Part shown: positions 53,001 through 61,420 of the stretch, in pieces
Numbering within the stretch: the stretch's first letter is position 1
Layout of the letters: each line of letters starts with the position of its first letter
Assembly: GCA_035546535.1 (NCBI GenBank)
Contig: DASZWQ010000017.1
Coordinates: 36,826-100,825 of the forward strand
Direction: 5' to 3'
Source of the DNA: Pirellulales bacterium
Lineage (GTDB): Bacteria > Planctomycetota > Planctomycetia > Pirellulales > JACPPG01
DNA: 64,000 nucleotides
The notes under the pieces: model-generated
Database searches by the model: none
What the model saw: only the letters and a program-made list of their open reading frames with translations
Told to the model about the DNA's origin: nothing
Position numbers and translations under genes: made by a program

Positions 53001-53316
53001 CGGACACGAGGGCGCCGGGATTTACAACCTGCTCTTCTCTCCTGACAGCCAAACGCTAGTCACGCATGGCGCCGACAAGACACTGCGATTCTGGAATCTG
53101 GCGACCGCCAGCGAGCTTTTTACGATGGGGTCGTCGAACGAACAGGTTCTGTCGGCCGCGGTTCACCCCGAAGGGGAGATGCTGGTCATAGCGGTCGAAG
53201 AGAACCAACGGCCCTACCTGCACGTCCATCGCCTGAGCGGCGGCGAAGGCCGCCTGTCGAGCGCGTTCGATCTGGATAGCACTGCGGAAGAAGTCGGCAA
53301 GCCGGACGAGAATTGA
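50005..53316 (+). CDS. Membrane Ser/Thr protein kinase with extracytoplasmic WD40 repeats
   Basis: The 1103-residue protein contains a complete Hanks-type kinase: glycine loop LLGSGAYGAVF (73-83), K97 in VALKVAW, HRDLKPSN (189-196), DFG (215-217) and GTDHYMSPEQ (238-247). A single membrane helix (about 363-385, PLAVALTSTVLFAVALIAGL) puts a WD40 region of about 700 residues, with blades such as VSPDGEWLASGGRDKTVRIW, outside or in the periplasm. This is a receptor-kinase layout. The gene overlaps the ECF sigma gene, the usual planctomycete pairing; the signal sensed by the propeller is unknown. Confidence 0.92.
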   Translation: MKSIESNYAAVRSVDSPGSSLSDALPPGDCSESYGLMVWLTKLRQERLGADSAASDLNLETPRRIGHFELEALLGSGAYGAVFRALDTRLNRRVALKVAWPGILMDPVLSKRFVKEPKTVALLRHPGIVEVHETGNLELAWFMVLELIDGPTLEQLLKEPRRVPAQVAAAMLRDVALAVDHAHSHGVVHRDLKPSNILLRPRASDDAAFEPVVTDFGLAHWPENGQASALTATCVVLGTDHYMSPEQAAGLNAEVGPSSDIFSLGVILYELTSGVRPFDGETSEHVRKRIQEEEPRPVRCLRKDIPKDLETVILKCLEKSPGRRYATALELADDLTRFLNQEPVRARPAGLLYRGWKYVRRRPLAVALTSTVLFAVALIAGLVGAWIHDRLLAEHELAAAEKMTAAVEGMERQHRYAAAIRHAGTAIERGHRAEALEYLKQSESLVGPSIRKGIEWETLWSMANEVDHTLHALTSVRAVRFAPDGKTMASISADGLTTLWNTGDWSKRRALISKVRSPRAAEYSPDGALLALAGENGRVAVYRINDGRTIYDQQVGEVRLFAAAWLGSSSRLAVGGSKGIVFVIDLSTHECRSSEPLLPSADVPATEVQNPNEIIDLTYVPQRNIIGVLKSPTEVKLVDADRLIPVGGWVNGLENAGAMCHLPIGPGYFAIGAAPHATGIYAIDDGAKVASIPVTQIVASLRYTPATQTLSAGLWNGLVQVWSIGPILTGTNNPGRRLTGHAGRTLSVDVSPDGEWLASGGRDKTVRIWRRPLDGGSSKIPLQSRPCAMTFSPCGRWLVLASMDKGQDASATLIDVHQGRKLWSTEIRTPTGPHTSLPNCIFAFCPSGDVIALIERDGSVAERIAASGKVIGSHHTVDRPERLWYFEEESGLISHYLPSEAVWTIVNRNTGALRRVVSKRELLDVSWTTKGAYWIETDSYHNCLIRRPWSEQATKRVSMPERPFLARISPNCRYLVAGGYDASVYLWKLDGSSTPTTLVGHEGAGIYNLLFSPDSQTLVTHGADKTLRFWNLATASELFTMGSSNEQVLSAAVHPEGEMLVIAVEENQRPYLHVHRLSGGEGRLSSAFDLDSTAEEVGKPDEN

Positions 53317-53363
53317 AAATGCTCCGACCGCTCTCGACGGCGCGTCGTGTCGGTCATTTCGCG

Positions 53364-54632
53364 CTAAGCGTTTGACGGCTTAACGATTTTGAGCGTCTCG
53401 AACTTCCGGCCCAGCACCGATTCACTCGCGAGGCCGAGCCAGCCTTCGAGGATGGTCGCGTAAAGGGCGCGAAAATCGACGCCGTAGACCGGATCGTCGT
53501 CGACCAGGTTAGCCAGGTCGGGGTAGGGGCCGTGCACGCCCGGCGCGACGTTGGCGCCGATAAGAAATACCGGCGCCGCGGTGCCGTGGTCGGTGCCCAG
53601 GCTTTCGTTCTCGGCGGCCCGACGCCCAAACTCGGAAAAGACGAGCACCATCACCGGCCGGCCGGCAGCGTTCTTGTTCATGTCCTCGACAAAGGCCTTC
53701 AGCGCGTCGCCGACGTTTCGCAACAGGTTCTCGTGCGTGTTCGCCTGGCGGCTGTGCGTGTCGAAGCCGCTTTGCTCGGTGAAATAGATCGGCGTCGAAA
53801 AGCCGCCCTGCACGAGCTGCGCGATCGTGCGCAGTTTCTTGGCCAGGTCGTTGTCGGGATAACGACCACGCGTGGCCTTGGCGATTTTGATTTTATCGAC
53901 CTGCTCGGCCGTGGCTTGCACGGCAATATTGCTTGCGCGCGCTGCCGCCAAGAGCGGATTGCTCGCGTCACTGCTGCCCGGTTGCCAGCCGGCGAGCTGC
54001 GCTTTCACGCCTGCCGCGTCGAGCAGTCCGGTGCGGCGCTCGAGATGACTCAAATCCTGGATCGAGGGAACCTGCACGCGGCATCCCAACAGCGCCTGCG
54101 GCATTTCACCGCCGCCGATGCGCAGCGCCGCGGCGGCGCGCGATTGCTCTTCGACGCTAGTGCGCGCGTCGATCGCCCGGCCAAGCCAGCCGCGCTTCGC
54201 CATGTCGGCCTTGCCGATTTCCAGTTGTGCGTCGCCGGGCGCGGTATGCCAGATGGCCATCGATTCGAAGTGCGATCGATTCGGATGGGGATAACCGACA
54301 CTTTGCACGACCGCCGCTTGCCCATCGGAGAATAACCGGGCCAGGCCGCCGAGTGCCGGATGCAGACCGACGCGATCATCGAGCTTGTGCAACTTGGCGT
54401 CGGCCAGGTGCAGTTGCGGACGCAGGCGGCGATAATTCTCGTCGGTGTAGGGAACGACCGTGTTCAGCCCGTCGTTACCGCCGGTCAATTGCACGACCAC
54501 GAGCACGCGATCGTTCATCGCCTTGTCGCTGGCCGCGGCTCGCGCGGTCCGCGCCAGTAGCGTGGGCATGGTAGCGCTCGTGGTCAGGAGGGTCGTGCCG
54601 ACACCGAGAAAATCGCGGCGGTTATAGCGCAT
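53364..54632 (-). CDS. Tat-exported DUF1501 protein
   Basis: The 422-residue protein starts with a twin-arginine signal (YNRRDFLGVGTTLLTTSA) and carries DUF1501 landmarks: VVVQLTGGNDGLNTVVPY, HTAPGDAQLEIG, GFDTHSRQANTHENLLRNVG and MVLVFSEFGRRAAENES with DHGTAAPVFLIG. DUF1501 proteins are sulfatase-like, abundant in planctomycetes, and almost always adjacent to DUF1800 genes. The downstream half of this operon pair is here; the DUF1800 gene lies 27 bases upstream. Activity is unproven. Confidence 0.9.
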   Translation of the reverse strand: MRYNRRDFLGVGTTLLTTSATMPTLLARTARAAASDKAMNDRVLVVVQLTGGNDGLNTVVPYTDENYRRLRPQLHLADAKLHKLDDRVGLHPALGGLARLFSDGQAAVVQSVGYPHPNRSHFESMAIWHTAPGDAQLEIGKADMAKRGWLGRAIDARTSVEEQSRAAAALRIGGGEMPQALLGCRVQVPSIQDLSHLERRTGLLDAAGVKAQLAGWQPGSSDASNPLLAAARASNIAVQATAEQVDKIKIAKATRGRYPDNDLAKKLRTIAQLVQGGFSTPIYFTEQSGFDTHSRQANTHENLLRNVGDALKAFVEDMNKNAAGRPVMVLVFSEFGRRAAENESLGTDHGTAAPVFLIGANVAPGVHGPYPDLANLVDDDPVYGVDFRALYATILEGWLGLASESVLGRKFETLKIVKPSNA

Positions 54633-54659
54633 GGCTGTTCCTCGCTCCGAAAAGGGAAA

Positions 54660-56048
54660 TCAGGCCAGAGAATGCTCCGGTGCTTGCAACAGCACTTGCA
54701 GCGCGGCCGTAATGTGCGTGGCATCGCTGCCGGCTAACTGCGACGCCAATTCACGCGTGCCGGCCGAGACATCGTCGTCCACCAGTAACGCCGTGTAGGC
54801 AGCGACGAGTTGCCCGGCGGCTACGTTGTTCGCCTTGGCCCAAGCCGCCCCGTCGTACGGCGCCAGGCCGGAAGATTCGTTGCCGTTCAACAGCTCGACG
54901 ACCCAGTTCATGCGCGCGAGCGTCGTGGCGCTACTGAGCCAGGCGGCGCCGCCGTCCCACCCTTTGACGCTCGGTGGATCGAACAGCGCCTGGCCTTGCT
55001 CTTGGCAACTCGTCACGGCCAGCATGAGCAGGCCGGGCGAACGGGGTAGCGCGAGCTGGCGGATCGTGCCGACGCAATAATCAACCGGCGATTTCACGCG
55101 GCGGCGATAAACGTCCGGCGAAAAGAAATGCCGCGACCGCAACATGATGCCGACGACGTGTCCGATCGAGTAATCACTGGCCCGGAACTCGGCGGCCAAC
55201 GGCTCGATCAGCTCGGCGCTTGGTTCCGCGGCCTCGCTAACAAACGCCCGGTACAAGCGCCGGCAGATATGCTGGGCCGCGGCGGGTTGCCCGAGGATGA
55301 TGCGCATGACGTCATCCTTGCGCCACGGGCCGCGCTGGCCGAGAAAGTTTTTCTCGCCCGTGTCGGCCAGATCCTCTTCGTACGTAAAATCGTCCGTCTC
55401 GTTGAGAAGGATACTCTCGCGGTCACGGCGCCACCCGGTCAAAGCCCGGGCTGCTTCGCGCACGTCCTGTTCGCTGTAGTTGCCGATGCCCAGCGTGAAA
55501 AGCTCCAACAGCTCGCGGGCAAAATTCTCATTGGGGTGGTTCTTGTGGTTCGCGCCACCGTCGAGCCAGATGAGCATGGCCGGATCGGCCTCGATCGCGC
55601 GTAGTAAATCTCCGAATCGGCCGCGGGCGTGCTTACGCAGTAGCTCGTTCTGCTTGGTCATCAGATGACGCCGATAAACGCCGTGGATCGCCGTCGCAAA
55701 GTGGCCGTGCCAGAAGAGCGTCAGCTTTTCGCCCAGCGGATCGGGGCCGTACGCCATGCGGAACAACCACCACGAGGCCAGCTCTTCTGGACTTCTTGAA
55801 TAGTCGCGCTCGCCTCCTTCGGCGGCGCGGCGCAGGGCGTCGGAAATCTGACGAAAAGCCTGCGGCTCCGGCTCGGGCTCGAGAAAGCGTGCGATGCTGG
55901 CGGCCGGCCCGGCGGCCAGGTCGCGCTCGATTTCGCCGCGCGTCGCGCCGAAACCGGCACGCCGGTGCAGATGCGCTACCTTACGATGGTCCCACGGATC
56001 GGCGGCACTCGCTTCGTAGGGTGACCAGGGATTCTGTTCCGCTTTCAT
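54660..56048 (-). CDS. DUF1800 domain protein
   Basis: The 462-residue protein matches DUF1800 along its length: HLHRRAGFGATRGEIERDLA, FWHGHFATAIHGVYRRHLM, LDGGANHKNHPNENFARELL, ELFTLGIGNYSEQDVREAAR and PPSVKGWDGGAAWLSSATTL. No clear signal peptide is seen. It is first in a two-gene operon with the DUF1501 protein, an arrangement conserved across planctomycetes and other phyla, suggesting a joint extracytoplasmic role, but the function is not established. Confidence 0.9.
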   Translation of the reverse strand: MKAEQNPWSPYEASAADPWDHRKVAHLHRRAGFGATRGEIERDLAAGPAASIARFLEPEPEPQAFRQISDALRRAAEGGERDYSRSPEELASWWLFRMAYGPDPLGEKLTLFWHGHFATAIHGVYRRHLMTKQNELLRKHARGRFGDLLRAIEADPAMLIWLDGGANHKNHPNENFARELLELFTLGIGNYSEQDVREAARALTGWRRDRESILLNETDDFTYEEDLADTGEKNFLGQRGPWRKDDVMRIILGQPAAAQHICRRLYRAFVSEAAEPSAELIEPLAAEFRASDYSIGHVVGIMLRSRHFFSPDVYRRRVKSPVDYCVGTIRQLALPRSPGLLMLAVTSCQEQGQALFDPPSVKGWDGGAAWLSSATTLARMNWVVELLNGNESSGLAPYDGAAWAKANNVAAGQLVAAYTALLVDDDVSAGTRELASQLAGSDATHITAALQVLLQAPEHSLA

Positions 56049-56120
56049 TAATGCCTCGCCCAGTTCCTAGTCGAGACTGTCCACGACCTCGAATACTTCA
56101 TCCACGCCGGCGCGACTGAA

Positions 56121-59100
56121 TTATTGGCGGGTGGGAATCACCACGTCGCCTACTTCGGTTGTCTCGCCGGACCGAATCGTAAACTGGAAGCCTTCGTCCC
56201 ATCGGCCTTGCTTATTCACGAAACTGACGTTGTACGTTGCGCCGGGGATCAAATCATTCATGACGAGGTTGCCGTCCGCATCCGTCTTCGGCAGCTCGCG
56301 GCGCGCAACGCCCTGCTCCCAGAACATGTTTTGCCAGATGATCGTATCGGCCCAGAGGGGTTGATTGTCCTCGATGTGATGCGTGTTCACGGCCCCAGGC
56401 GTCACTACGACTTGCAGCCAGGGCTCGTGCCCAACGATCGGCTTGCCTTTGTCGTCGATGAAATGAAATCGGGCCGAGCCGCAGGGCACAAGCTCAATCG
56501 GCGCGTCGCTCTGCGCCTCGTCGGCCGCAGGCGAGACCGTCGCGGCGCAATGATGCTCGATATCCAGGAAGAAAAGCGGATTCGATCGTTCCGGGTCGAA
56601 TCCCGGTAGCTCGATCATGCCATTTTCGATTTGAATCGCGGGCGTATGGCCATTGATGTCGCGACGATCCATCACATAACTGCGTGCATGCAACCAGCCA
56701 GTGGCCGGCTGCCCATCCGGGCGCACAACCTTGCGCCGCAAGGTCGTGCCGCGCTCGAGCTCAATCGTCACCGGCGCCGCATTCTGCTCACCCGGTTTAT
56801 AGTTGACCTGCTGAGCGCCATCCGGGTAGTTGCGCTGTAAGCCGGTCTTGCCATAGTACAGATCGCCATCGCTGATCATCACGTGCAAGTAATCGTTTGT
56901 CGGTCCATGAACCAGCAGATAACCCGGTCCCGGCCATACCGGCATGCGAAAGCGTCCCTCGGCGTCGGTTCCGTAGCGCATCTGCGCTTCGGAATAATTG
57001 GGCCACGATCCGGCGTTGAAATACCCGTTGTTGTATTCCTGCTGCCGGAAAAAGATCTCGGCGCCCGCGATGGGTTCTCGCGTTACGCGATCGATCACCT
57101 GACCCGTCACCGGTATCCCGCGACGCAGCTTGAGCGTCATGTCCACGCTCTTTCCTTCACGGGGTCGCTTACGTTCCAGTGCCAGAAACATGTAAGGCGA
57201 GTCAGGGGGCGGGTAGGCGTAAACATTCAATTCGCTGTCGGGTCGAAACTCGTCGGAATGCTTGACGACGGTGCGGATGTGAAAAGTGCCGTCGGCCGCT
57301 GTCTCTAGAAATCGATAGGGTCGCTCGGTGAGCAGCACCTTGGCTCCGGCGATCGGCTCGCCAGTGTCTGCCGCCTCTACCTTTCCGGAGATGAAGAGCG
57401 GCGATTGCAAGACCGCGGCGACCGAGTCACTCGTCACGTCAAGATTATGGAGCTGTTGGCCGCCCCAGTGCTCGTCGTCGATCGATAACTCGACCGTTTT
57501 GATGTCGCTCGACATGGTGGCCGTCGTATAGCCCTGCTCATCGCTGCGGGACCAGGTTGGCCAATCCGTGAGCATGCTGCGGGCACTCAGATCCGGCAGC
57601 CAAAAGCTGGTGTAGTGACCTTGAACATGTTTAGTCTTCGTCGTTGCCGACCAGAGCTGCGGCTGCACGCCGGCGATCGGGTTGCCGATCGTGTCGATCA
57701 ATTGCACCCGCACTTCCCTGGGCTTCCACAACGTGATGTCGACGTCCTGATATTGCTGGCGCGGTTTGAGCCAGACTTGCGATGTCCCTAGACCATCAGC
57801 CGAGGCCAGCAGCCACAGCGCCGGATAAACGCCCGTGGATCGTTTTGGCAGACTAACGCGGAATCGGCCGTCGGCTGCGCACGTGGTGGGAAGGTAAACA
57901 ACTTCCTGCTTTCTGGTGCGATAAATCGGCCAGCCGTCGTTACGATCCATGGCCACGACTTGAATTTTCGCGCCGGGGACGGGCTCGCCCTGCTCCGACA
58001 AGACTCTTCCGGTAACGACTTGATCACCGGAATCGTTGTCACCGGCAGTGATTGCCGAGGGAACGGCTTTGTCCGGCGCAGCCGCAAGCGCCTCTGCGCG
58101 CAACATCGGCCGTACCACGGCCACGGCGACAACCGCCATCAAGGCGGCACCGGCGAGCAGCGAGGCGCGGGCCCGGCCCAGCGGGGTGCGCATCCGCTTG
58201 CCATCGAGCACGGCCAGCAAGCGGCCTTCGAGTTGCGAGCGACGCGCCATCGACAGCGCCGCGGTCGCCAACGGAGAACAGGGCCGATGCCCTCGGGCGA
58301 TGTCGAGCAAGTGCGTGGCATAGTTCGAGGCCTTTTGCCCAGCGAGCAGCACGTAATCGTCGCAGGCATGCTCGCGGTCGATGCGCATCCGCCGGACCAT
58401 GAACCAACTGCCGGGATGAAACCAGTACAGCGCGCAGCTCAGGCGCGCCACGATTTGCCAGGGAACGTCGCGACGCTTGATGTGCGCCAGCTCGTGCAGC
58501 AAAACGACACGCCGCCGCTCGTCGCTCCACTCGTGCGCTTCGGCCGGCAAAACGATGCAGGCGCGGCTCGCGCCGAAGGTCATGGGCATTTGTCCTTCGC
58601 CAGCCACGAGCAGGGTGACCGCGCGGCGCAGGTCGAGCGAATCGCACAATTCCGCGACCAGATCCTGCCATTCCGCGGCATCAAGCGACATCGAGCGCCG
58701 CCGCAGCCGACCGTTGGCCACCAGGCCGCAGACCAGCGGCGCCAAAACCAGGCTTGCACCGACGAGCCATACGATCGGCAACCAGGGAAGCGGCGGAGCA
58801 TCGATCGCGGCGGGCGGCACAGCGCGCTGGTCGATCGCGAAGGCCTGGGGGACGCTCGGTAGCGCACCGGATTCCGCTTCGGGTTCTGTCGTGACGGAGA
58901 GCTGATTCGGTGCGACTCGTGCTATTTCTGCGTGCGCGTTCGAGTCATCCGGGGCGGCAGGCGTCCGCGGAACATTCCGCACATCGCGGGCTGCCGTGGC
59001 AAACTCGCTATCGGTGGCGACGCTCGATTCCGTGGCTGGTCTACCCACAGAAGGCCCTGACGCGAGGAGCCACGTTCGTTGCCACTGATCGGGGATCACC

Positions 59101-59324
59101 CGTAGCGGGATGCCCGGCACGGCCAGGTTCACGACGGGCAACAGCAGCAGAGCCACGAAGGTGAGTCCCCAGATCCGGTGCCGGATGGCCGACGATCGGC
59201 GACCCACGGTCAGGCCGACCAGTGCCGCCACGATCAACAGCACCGTGGATTTAACCGCCAGGTCGCCCCACAAGGAAATCCAACGGGCATTATCAAATAG
59301 AGAGTCGCACAGAGATGCGAACAT
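56121..59324 (-). CDS. M56 (BlaR1-like) membrane peptidase with long carboxypeptidase-regulatory-like tail
   Basis: The 1067-residue protein has an M56 module: membrane segments at about 25-40, 51-70 and 182-203, and the zinc motif VVLLHELAHIKRRD with HELAH at 277-281. After a further membrane segment near 390-405 come four or more beta-sandwich units of the carboxypeptidase-regulatory-like kind (VTGRVLSEQGEPVPGAKI, ISGKVEAADTGEPIAGAKVL, VTGQVIDRVTREPIAGAEIF), reaching the C-terminus. This tail replaces the penicillin-binding domain of BlaR1. It is nine bases downstream of a BlaI-type repressor gene, so it is a sensor of an unknown surface signal. Confidence 0.88.
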   Translation of the reverse strand: MFASLCDSLFDNARWISLWGDLAVKSTVLLIVAALVGLTVGRRSSAIRHRIWGLTFVALLLLPVVNLAVPGIPLRVIPDQWQRTWLLASGPSVGRPATESSVATDSEFATAARDVRNVPRTPAAPDDSNAHAEIARVAPNQLSVTTEPEAESGALPSVPQAFAIDQRAVPPAAIDAPPLPWLPIVWLVGASLVLAPLVCGLVANGRLRRRSMSLDAAEWQDLVAELCDSLDLRRAVTLLVAGEGQMPMTFGASRACIVLPAEAHEWSDERRRVVLLHELAHIKRRDVPWQIVARLSCALYWFHPGSWFMVRRMRIDREHACDDYVLLAGQKASNYATHLLDIARGHRPCSPLATAALSMARRSQLEGRLLAVLDGKRMRTPLGRARASLLAGAALMAVVAVAVVRPMLRAEALAAAPDKAVPSAITAGDNDSGDQVVTGRVLSEQGEPVPGAKIQVVAMDRNDGWPIYRTRKQEVVYLPTTCAADGRFRVSLPKRSTGVYPALWLLASADGLGTSQVWLKPRQQYQDVDITLWKPREVRVQLIDTIGNPIAGVQPQLWSATTKTKHVQGHYTSFWLPDLSARSMLTDWPTWSRSDEQGYTTATMSSDIKTVELSIDDEHWGGQQLHNLDVTSDSVAAVLQSPLFISGKVEAADTGEPIAGAKVLLTERPYRFLETAADGTFHIRTVVKHSDEFRPDSELNVYAYPPPDSPYMFLALERKRPREGKSVDMTLKLRRGIPVTGQVIDRVTREPIAGAEIFFRQQEYNNGYFNAGSWPNYSEAQMRYGTDAEGRFRMPVWPGPGYLLVHGPTNDYLHVMISDGDLYYGKTGLQRNYPDGAQQVNYKPGEQNAAPVTIELERGTTLRRKVVRPDGQPATGWLHARSYVMDRRDINGHTPAIQIENGMIELPGFDPERSNPLFFLDIEHHCAATVSPAADEAQSDAPIELVPCGSARFHFIDDKGKPIVGHEPWLQVVVTPGAVNTHHIEDNQPLWADTIIWQNMFWEQGVARRELPKTDADGNLVMNDLIPGATYNVSFVNKQGRWDEGFQFTIRSGETTEVGDVVIPTRQ

Positions 59325-59333
59325 GGCCGTCGA

Positions 59334-59723
59334 TTACCTCCCCTCTTTCCGCGCTTCGTCGATCAATTGCGCCAATCGATCAAGCTCTTCGGCCGAGATC
59401 TTGTCCCCTTCCAGGTCGAGCACGGCGGCCACGGCGTCTCCGGCCGAGCCGCTGAAGAAGGTCTTCAGCAAATGCTGCAGAGCCGAGCGACGCGCCTTCT
59501 CGGGGGCGAGCGTCGGACGGTAGATGTATTTCATCCCGTCGCGTCGGTGCTTGAGATACCCCTTCTCCTCCAAGAGCCGCATCATGGTCCGCACGGCGGA
59601 GTAGCTGGGGGGATCCGCCAGCCGCGCGAGCACGTCACCGACCGAGGCTTCCCCCAGCTCGTGGATCGCGTCCATGATCTGCCGCTCGCGGCGGCCCAAA
59701 TCGGCGTGAGGTCCTTTGGTCAT
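59334..59723 (-). CDS. BlaI/MecI family transcriptional repressor (second module)
   Basis: The 129-residue protein has the BlaI winged helix (LGRRERQIMDAIHELGEASV, then YSAVRTMMRLLEEKGYLKHR and a wing ending YIYRPTL) and a C-terminal dimerisation helix (KISAEELDRLAQLIDEAR). GAGG lies ten bases before the ATG at 59723. It is co-transcribed with the M56 gene nine bases downstream and probably represses both from the partial palindrome upstream. It is not closely similar to the repressor at the left end of the window, so the two modules are separate systems. Confidence 0.88.
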   Translation of the reverse strand: MTKGPHADLGRRERQIMDAIHELGEASVGDVLARLADPPSYSAVRTMMRLLEEKGYLKHRRDGMKYIYRPTLAPEKARRSALQHLLKTFFSGSAGDAVAAVLDLEGDKISAEELDRLAQLIDEARKEGR

Positions 59724-60125
59724 GTCGGATGGTCCTCGCTTCTCGTCGTCTGCCGGCCCCGCTCGACCGCACACATGCTAATCAGCTAACATGTGGCAAT
59801 GTACTAACACCTCGGAGCGAAGTCAACGATTTTTTGGCAAAGAATCCGAGCCGCATGGCTCCGGCCAGCGAGGCAGCGAAAGGGCGCGAAGGCTCGCGGA
59901 AGACGGGCAAGACACCGTTTGCCAGGCGGCTACCGGGCGCGTCGATGAGCGCGCCGGTCCTTTACAACGCGAATCTTCGCTTCGAGCTTTTCCACCCGTC
60001 GCTGTTCGCTCCGCGCCTGGTCCTGGAGCTGATCGAGATGCCGCTGGGCGCGGGATTTGTGAGAAGTTGGCAAACTCATGACAGCGATTCATCGAAGACA
60101 AAACACTTCGTCAAAAAACAAACTC
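59724..60125. other. Intergenic region between two minus-strand genes
   Basis: About 400 bases after the methyltransferase gene and before the BlaI gene. Near 59773 it has the operator below; the rest shows no gene, strong hairpin or promoter. A long plus-strand open frame across it lacks a ribosome-binding site and continues antisense into the methyltransferase gene. Confidence 0.45.
59773..59794. promoter_or_regulatory. Operator candidate of the second BlaI/M56 operon
   Basis: ACATGCTAATC and AGCTAACATGT form an imperfect dyad with the matching outer pattern ACATG.TA and TA.CATGT, 50 bases upstream of the repressor ATG. A further related half-site, GTACTAACA, lies at 59801-59809. It differs in sequence from the operator at 1114-1142. 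Confidence 0.5.
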
Positions 60126-60974
60126 TCATTGCTCTGGCTTACGGCACGCGAGATACAACCGTCCGCGCACCGGTAAACGCGCCAGACTTGCCACCGAGTC
60201 GGCCAGCGCTCCGGCGGCAACCTGGGTATCGGTGCCGATGCCGAGGACCTGAAAGCCCGCCGATTCGAACAGCTCGGCAGCCTCTTCGTCGCGTATCCAG
60301 TACATGTGCGGCCCCCGATCGAACAGCGCACCGAGGTAGATCTTGTCGCGACGTCGCAGCCAGGGCCAGCACTGTCGATCGAGCGAGCGGCCCGTCAATG
60401 TCCGCAGGGTCGCCAGGTAGCCACGCGCGAGCTTATAGAAGCGCGACTGCAGACGCGTCCGGAAGGAAAGAAAACTGGCGATGAGCACACCGCCGGGCCG
60501 CAAAATCCGAAACGCCTCTCGAACCGCTCGTCGGCGCTCTTCGACCGTGGGGAGGAAGCAGAGGATTTGCTGCAGATAAATCGCCTGATCAAAACTGCCA
60601 TCGGCATAATCCAGAGCCATCGCGTTTTCGACGCGATATTCGATCGTGCCGCTCGGATCGCGCTGGCGCGCCGCGGAAACAAATTCGGGCAGGTAGTCGA
60701 AGCCGTGCAAGTCGCGAAAGCCAAGCAACTGCAGTTCGAGCAGGATACGGCCGCCCCCTGAGCCGGCTTCGACCGTACGGCCATCGGGGTGAAAATACCG
60801 GTCGACCAGAAAGCTTTCCCCCGGTTCGAGGCCGACCCGATCGGCCCAGAGCGAAAACTCGGTGGCGAGAAAAACGTCGCGGTGTTCTCGAGCCTTGGCT
60901 GCCGGTCGCGCCCCTTGTTTAACGGCAACGTTGCCCAACGCGTTGACGTCCGAAACTGCAGGTACTGGATCCAT
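60126..60974 (-). CDS. Class I SAM-dependent methyltransferase
   Basis: The 282-residue protein has SAM-fold motif I VEAGSGGGRILLELQLLG near residue 68, YLPEFVSAARQRDP (motif II region), MALDYADGSFDQAIYL and FRILRPGGVLIASFL, the usual order of a Rossmann-fold methyltransferase. A GFQVLGIGTDTQVA segment ends the domain. The substrate is not evident. The gene is isolated, with about 400 bases either side. The ATG at 60974 lies within a short open leader with no clear ribosome-binding site. Confidence 0.78.
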   Translation of the reverse strand: MDPVPAVSDVNALGNVAVKQGARPAAKAREHRDVFLATEFSLWADRVGLEPGESFLVDRYFHPDGRTVEAGSGGGRILLELQLLGFRDLHGFDYLPEFVSAARQRDPSGTIEYRVENAMALDYADGSFDQAIYLQQILCFLPTVEERRRAVREAFRILRPGGVLIASFLSFRTRLQSRFYKLARGYLATLRTLTGRSLDRQCWPWLRRRDKIYLGALFDRGPHMYWIRDEEAAELFESAGFQVLGIGTDTQVAAGALADSVASLARLPVRGRLYLACRKPEQ

Positions 60975-61245
60975 AGCGGACCTCTCGGAAAAAAAACCCC
61001 TGCTGTGCGGCCGCCGCCTGCGCGAAATTCGAGTGCCGCGCGTGCGCGGTCAGCGTCCAGATTGGTCGGATCCCGATCAACCGGTGGGCATATTTCCGGG
61101 AAAAAGGGTCGTGAATGACCTAACGGCTTTGTAAGCAACTCTCGCGCCGTCGGCGGCCGATCGCTTGCGAGCGATTCCAAGTTCCGCGAGGGAATGCACG
61201 TCGCCGCATCGCGCAGGGGCGACTATCTCGGCACACTCAAGCCGT

Positions 61246-61274
61246 TTGTGGCTCCCATGGCGCCGAACTAGAAT
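61246..61274 (+). promoter_or_regulatory. Promoter candidate of the dockerin/PEP-CTERM gene
   Basis: TTGTGG at 61246-61251 and TAGAAT at 61269-61274 are spaced by 17 bases; the -10 box lies within CCGAACTAGAAT, also found at 40119-40130 with identical spacing. Confidence 0.55.
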
Positions 61275-61289
61275 CGGCATCGACCTGAT

Positions 61290-61308
61290 CTGGTCAGATT
61301 TTGACCAG
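61290..61308. promoter_or_regulatory. CTGGTCA/TGACCAG dyad in the leader
   Basis: CTGGTCA and TGACCAG flank five bases, a perfect 7-bp inverted repeat 15 bases past the -10 box. Its place just after the likely start of transcription fits an operator or a leader hairpin. Confidence 0.45.
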
Positions 61309-61420
61309 TCATGGAATTGGCCGGCATCGAGCCGGTTTTGAAGGGGCGCGGGGGCGCCTGCGAGAGGAGCTTGACAAATCGGCCGACACTACCTTGATGC
61401 ACGACTGAGGAGCCGGAAAG

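Larger units (their letters stand above)
60975..61420. other. Intergenic control region between divergent genes
   Basis: About 450 bases between divergent genes. It contains the promoter and dyad of the PEP-CTERM/dockerin gene, listed separately. No other gene is seen. Confidence 0.5.

Noticed and set aside
59729..60484. Plus-strand open frame of 251 codons over the BlaI-methyltransferase gap
   Set aside because: No ribosome-binding site, and its 3' half is antisense to the methyltransferase gene.
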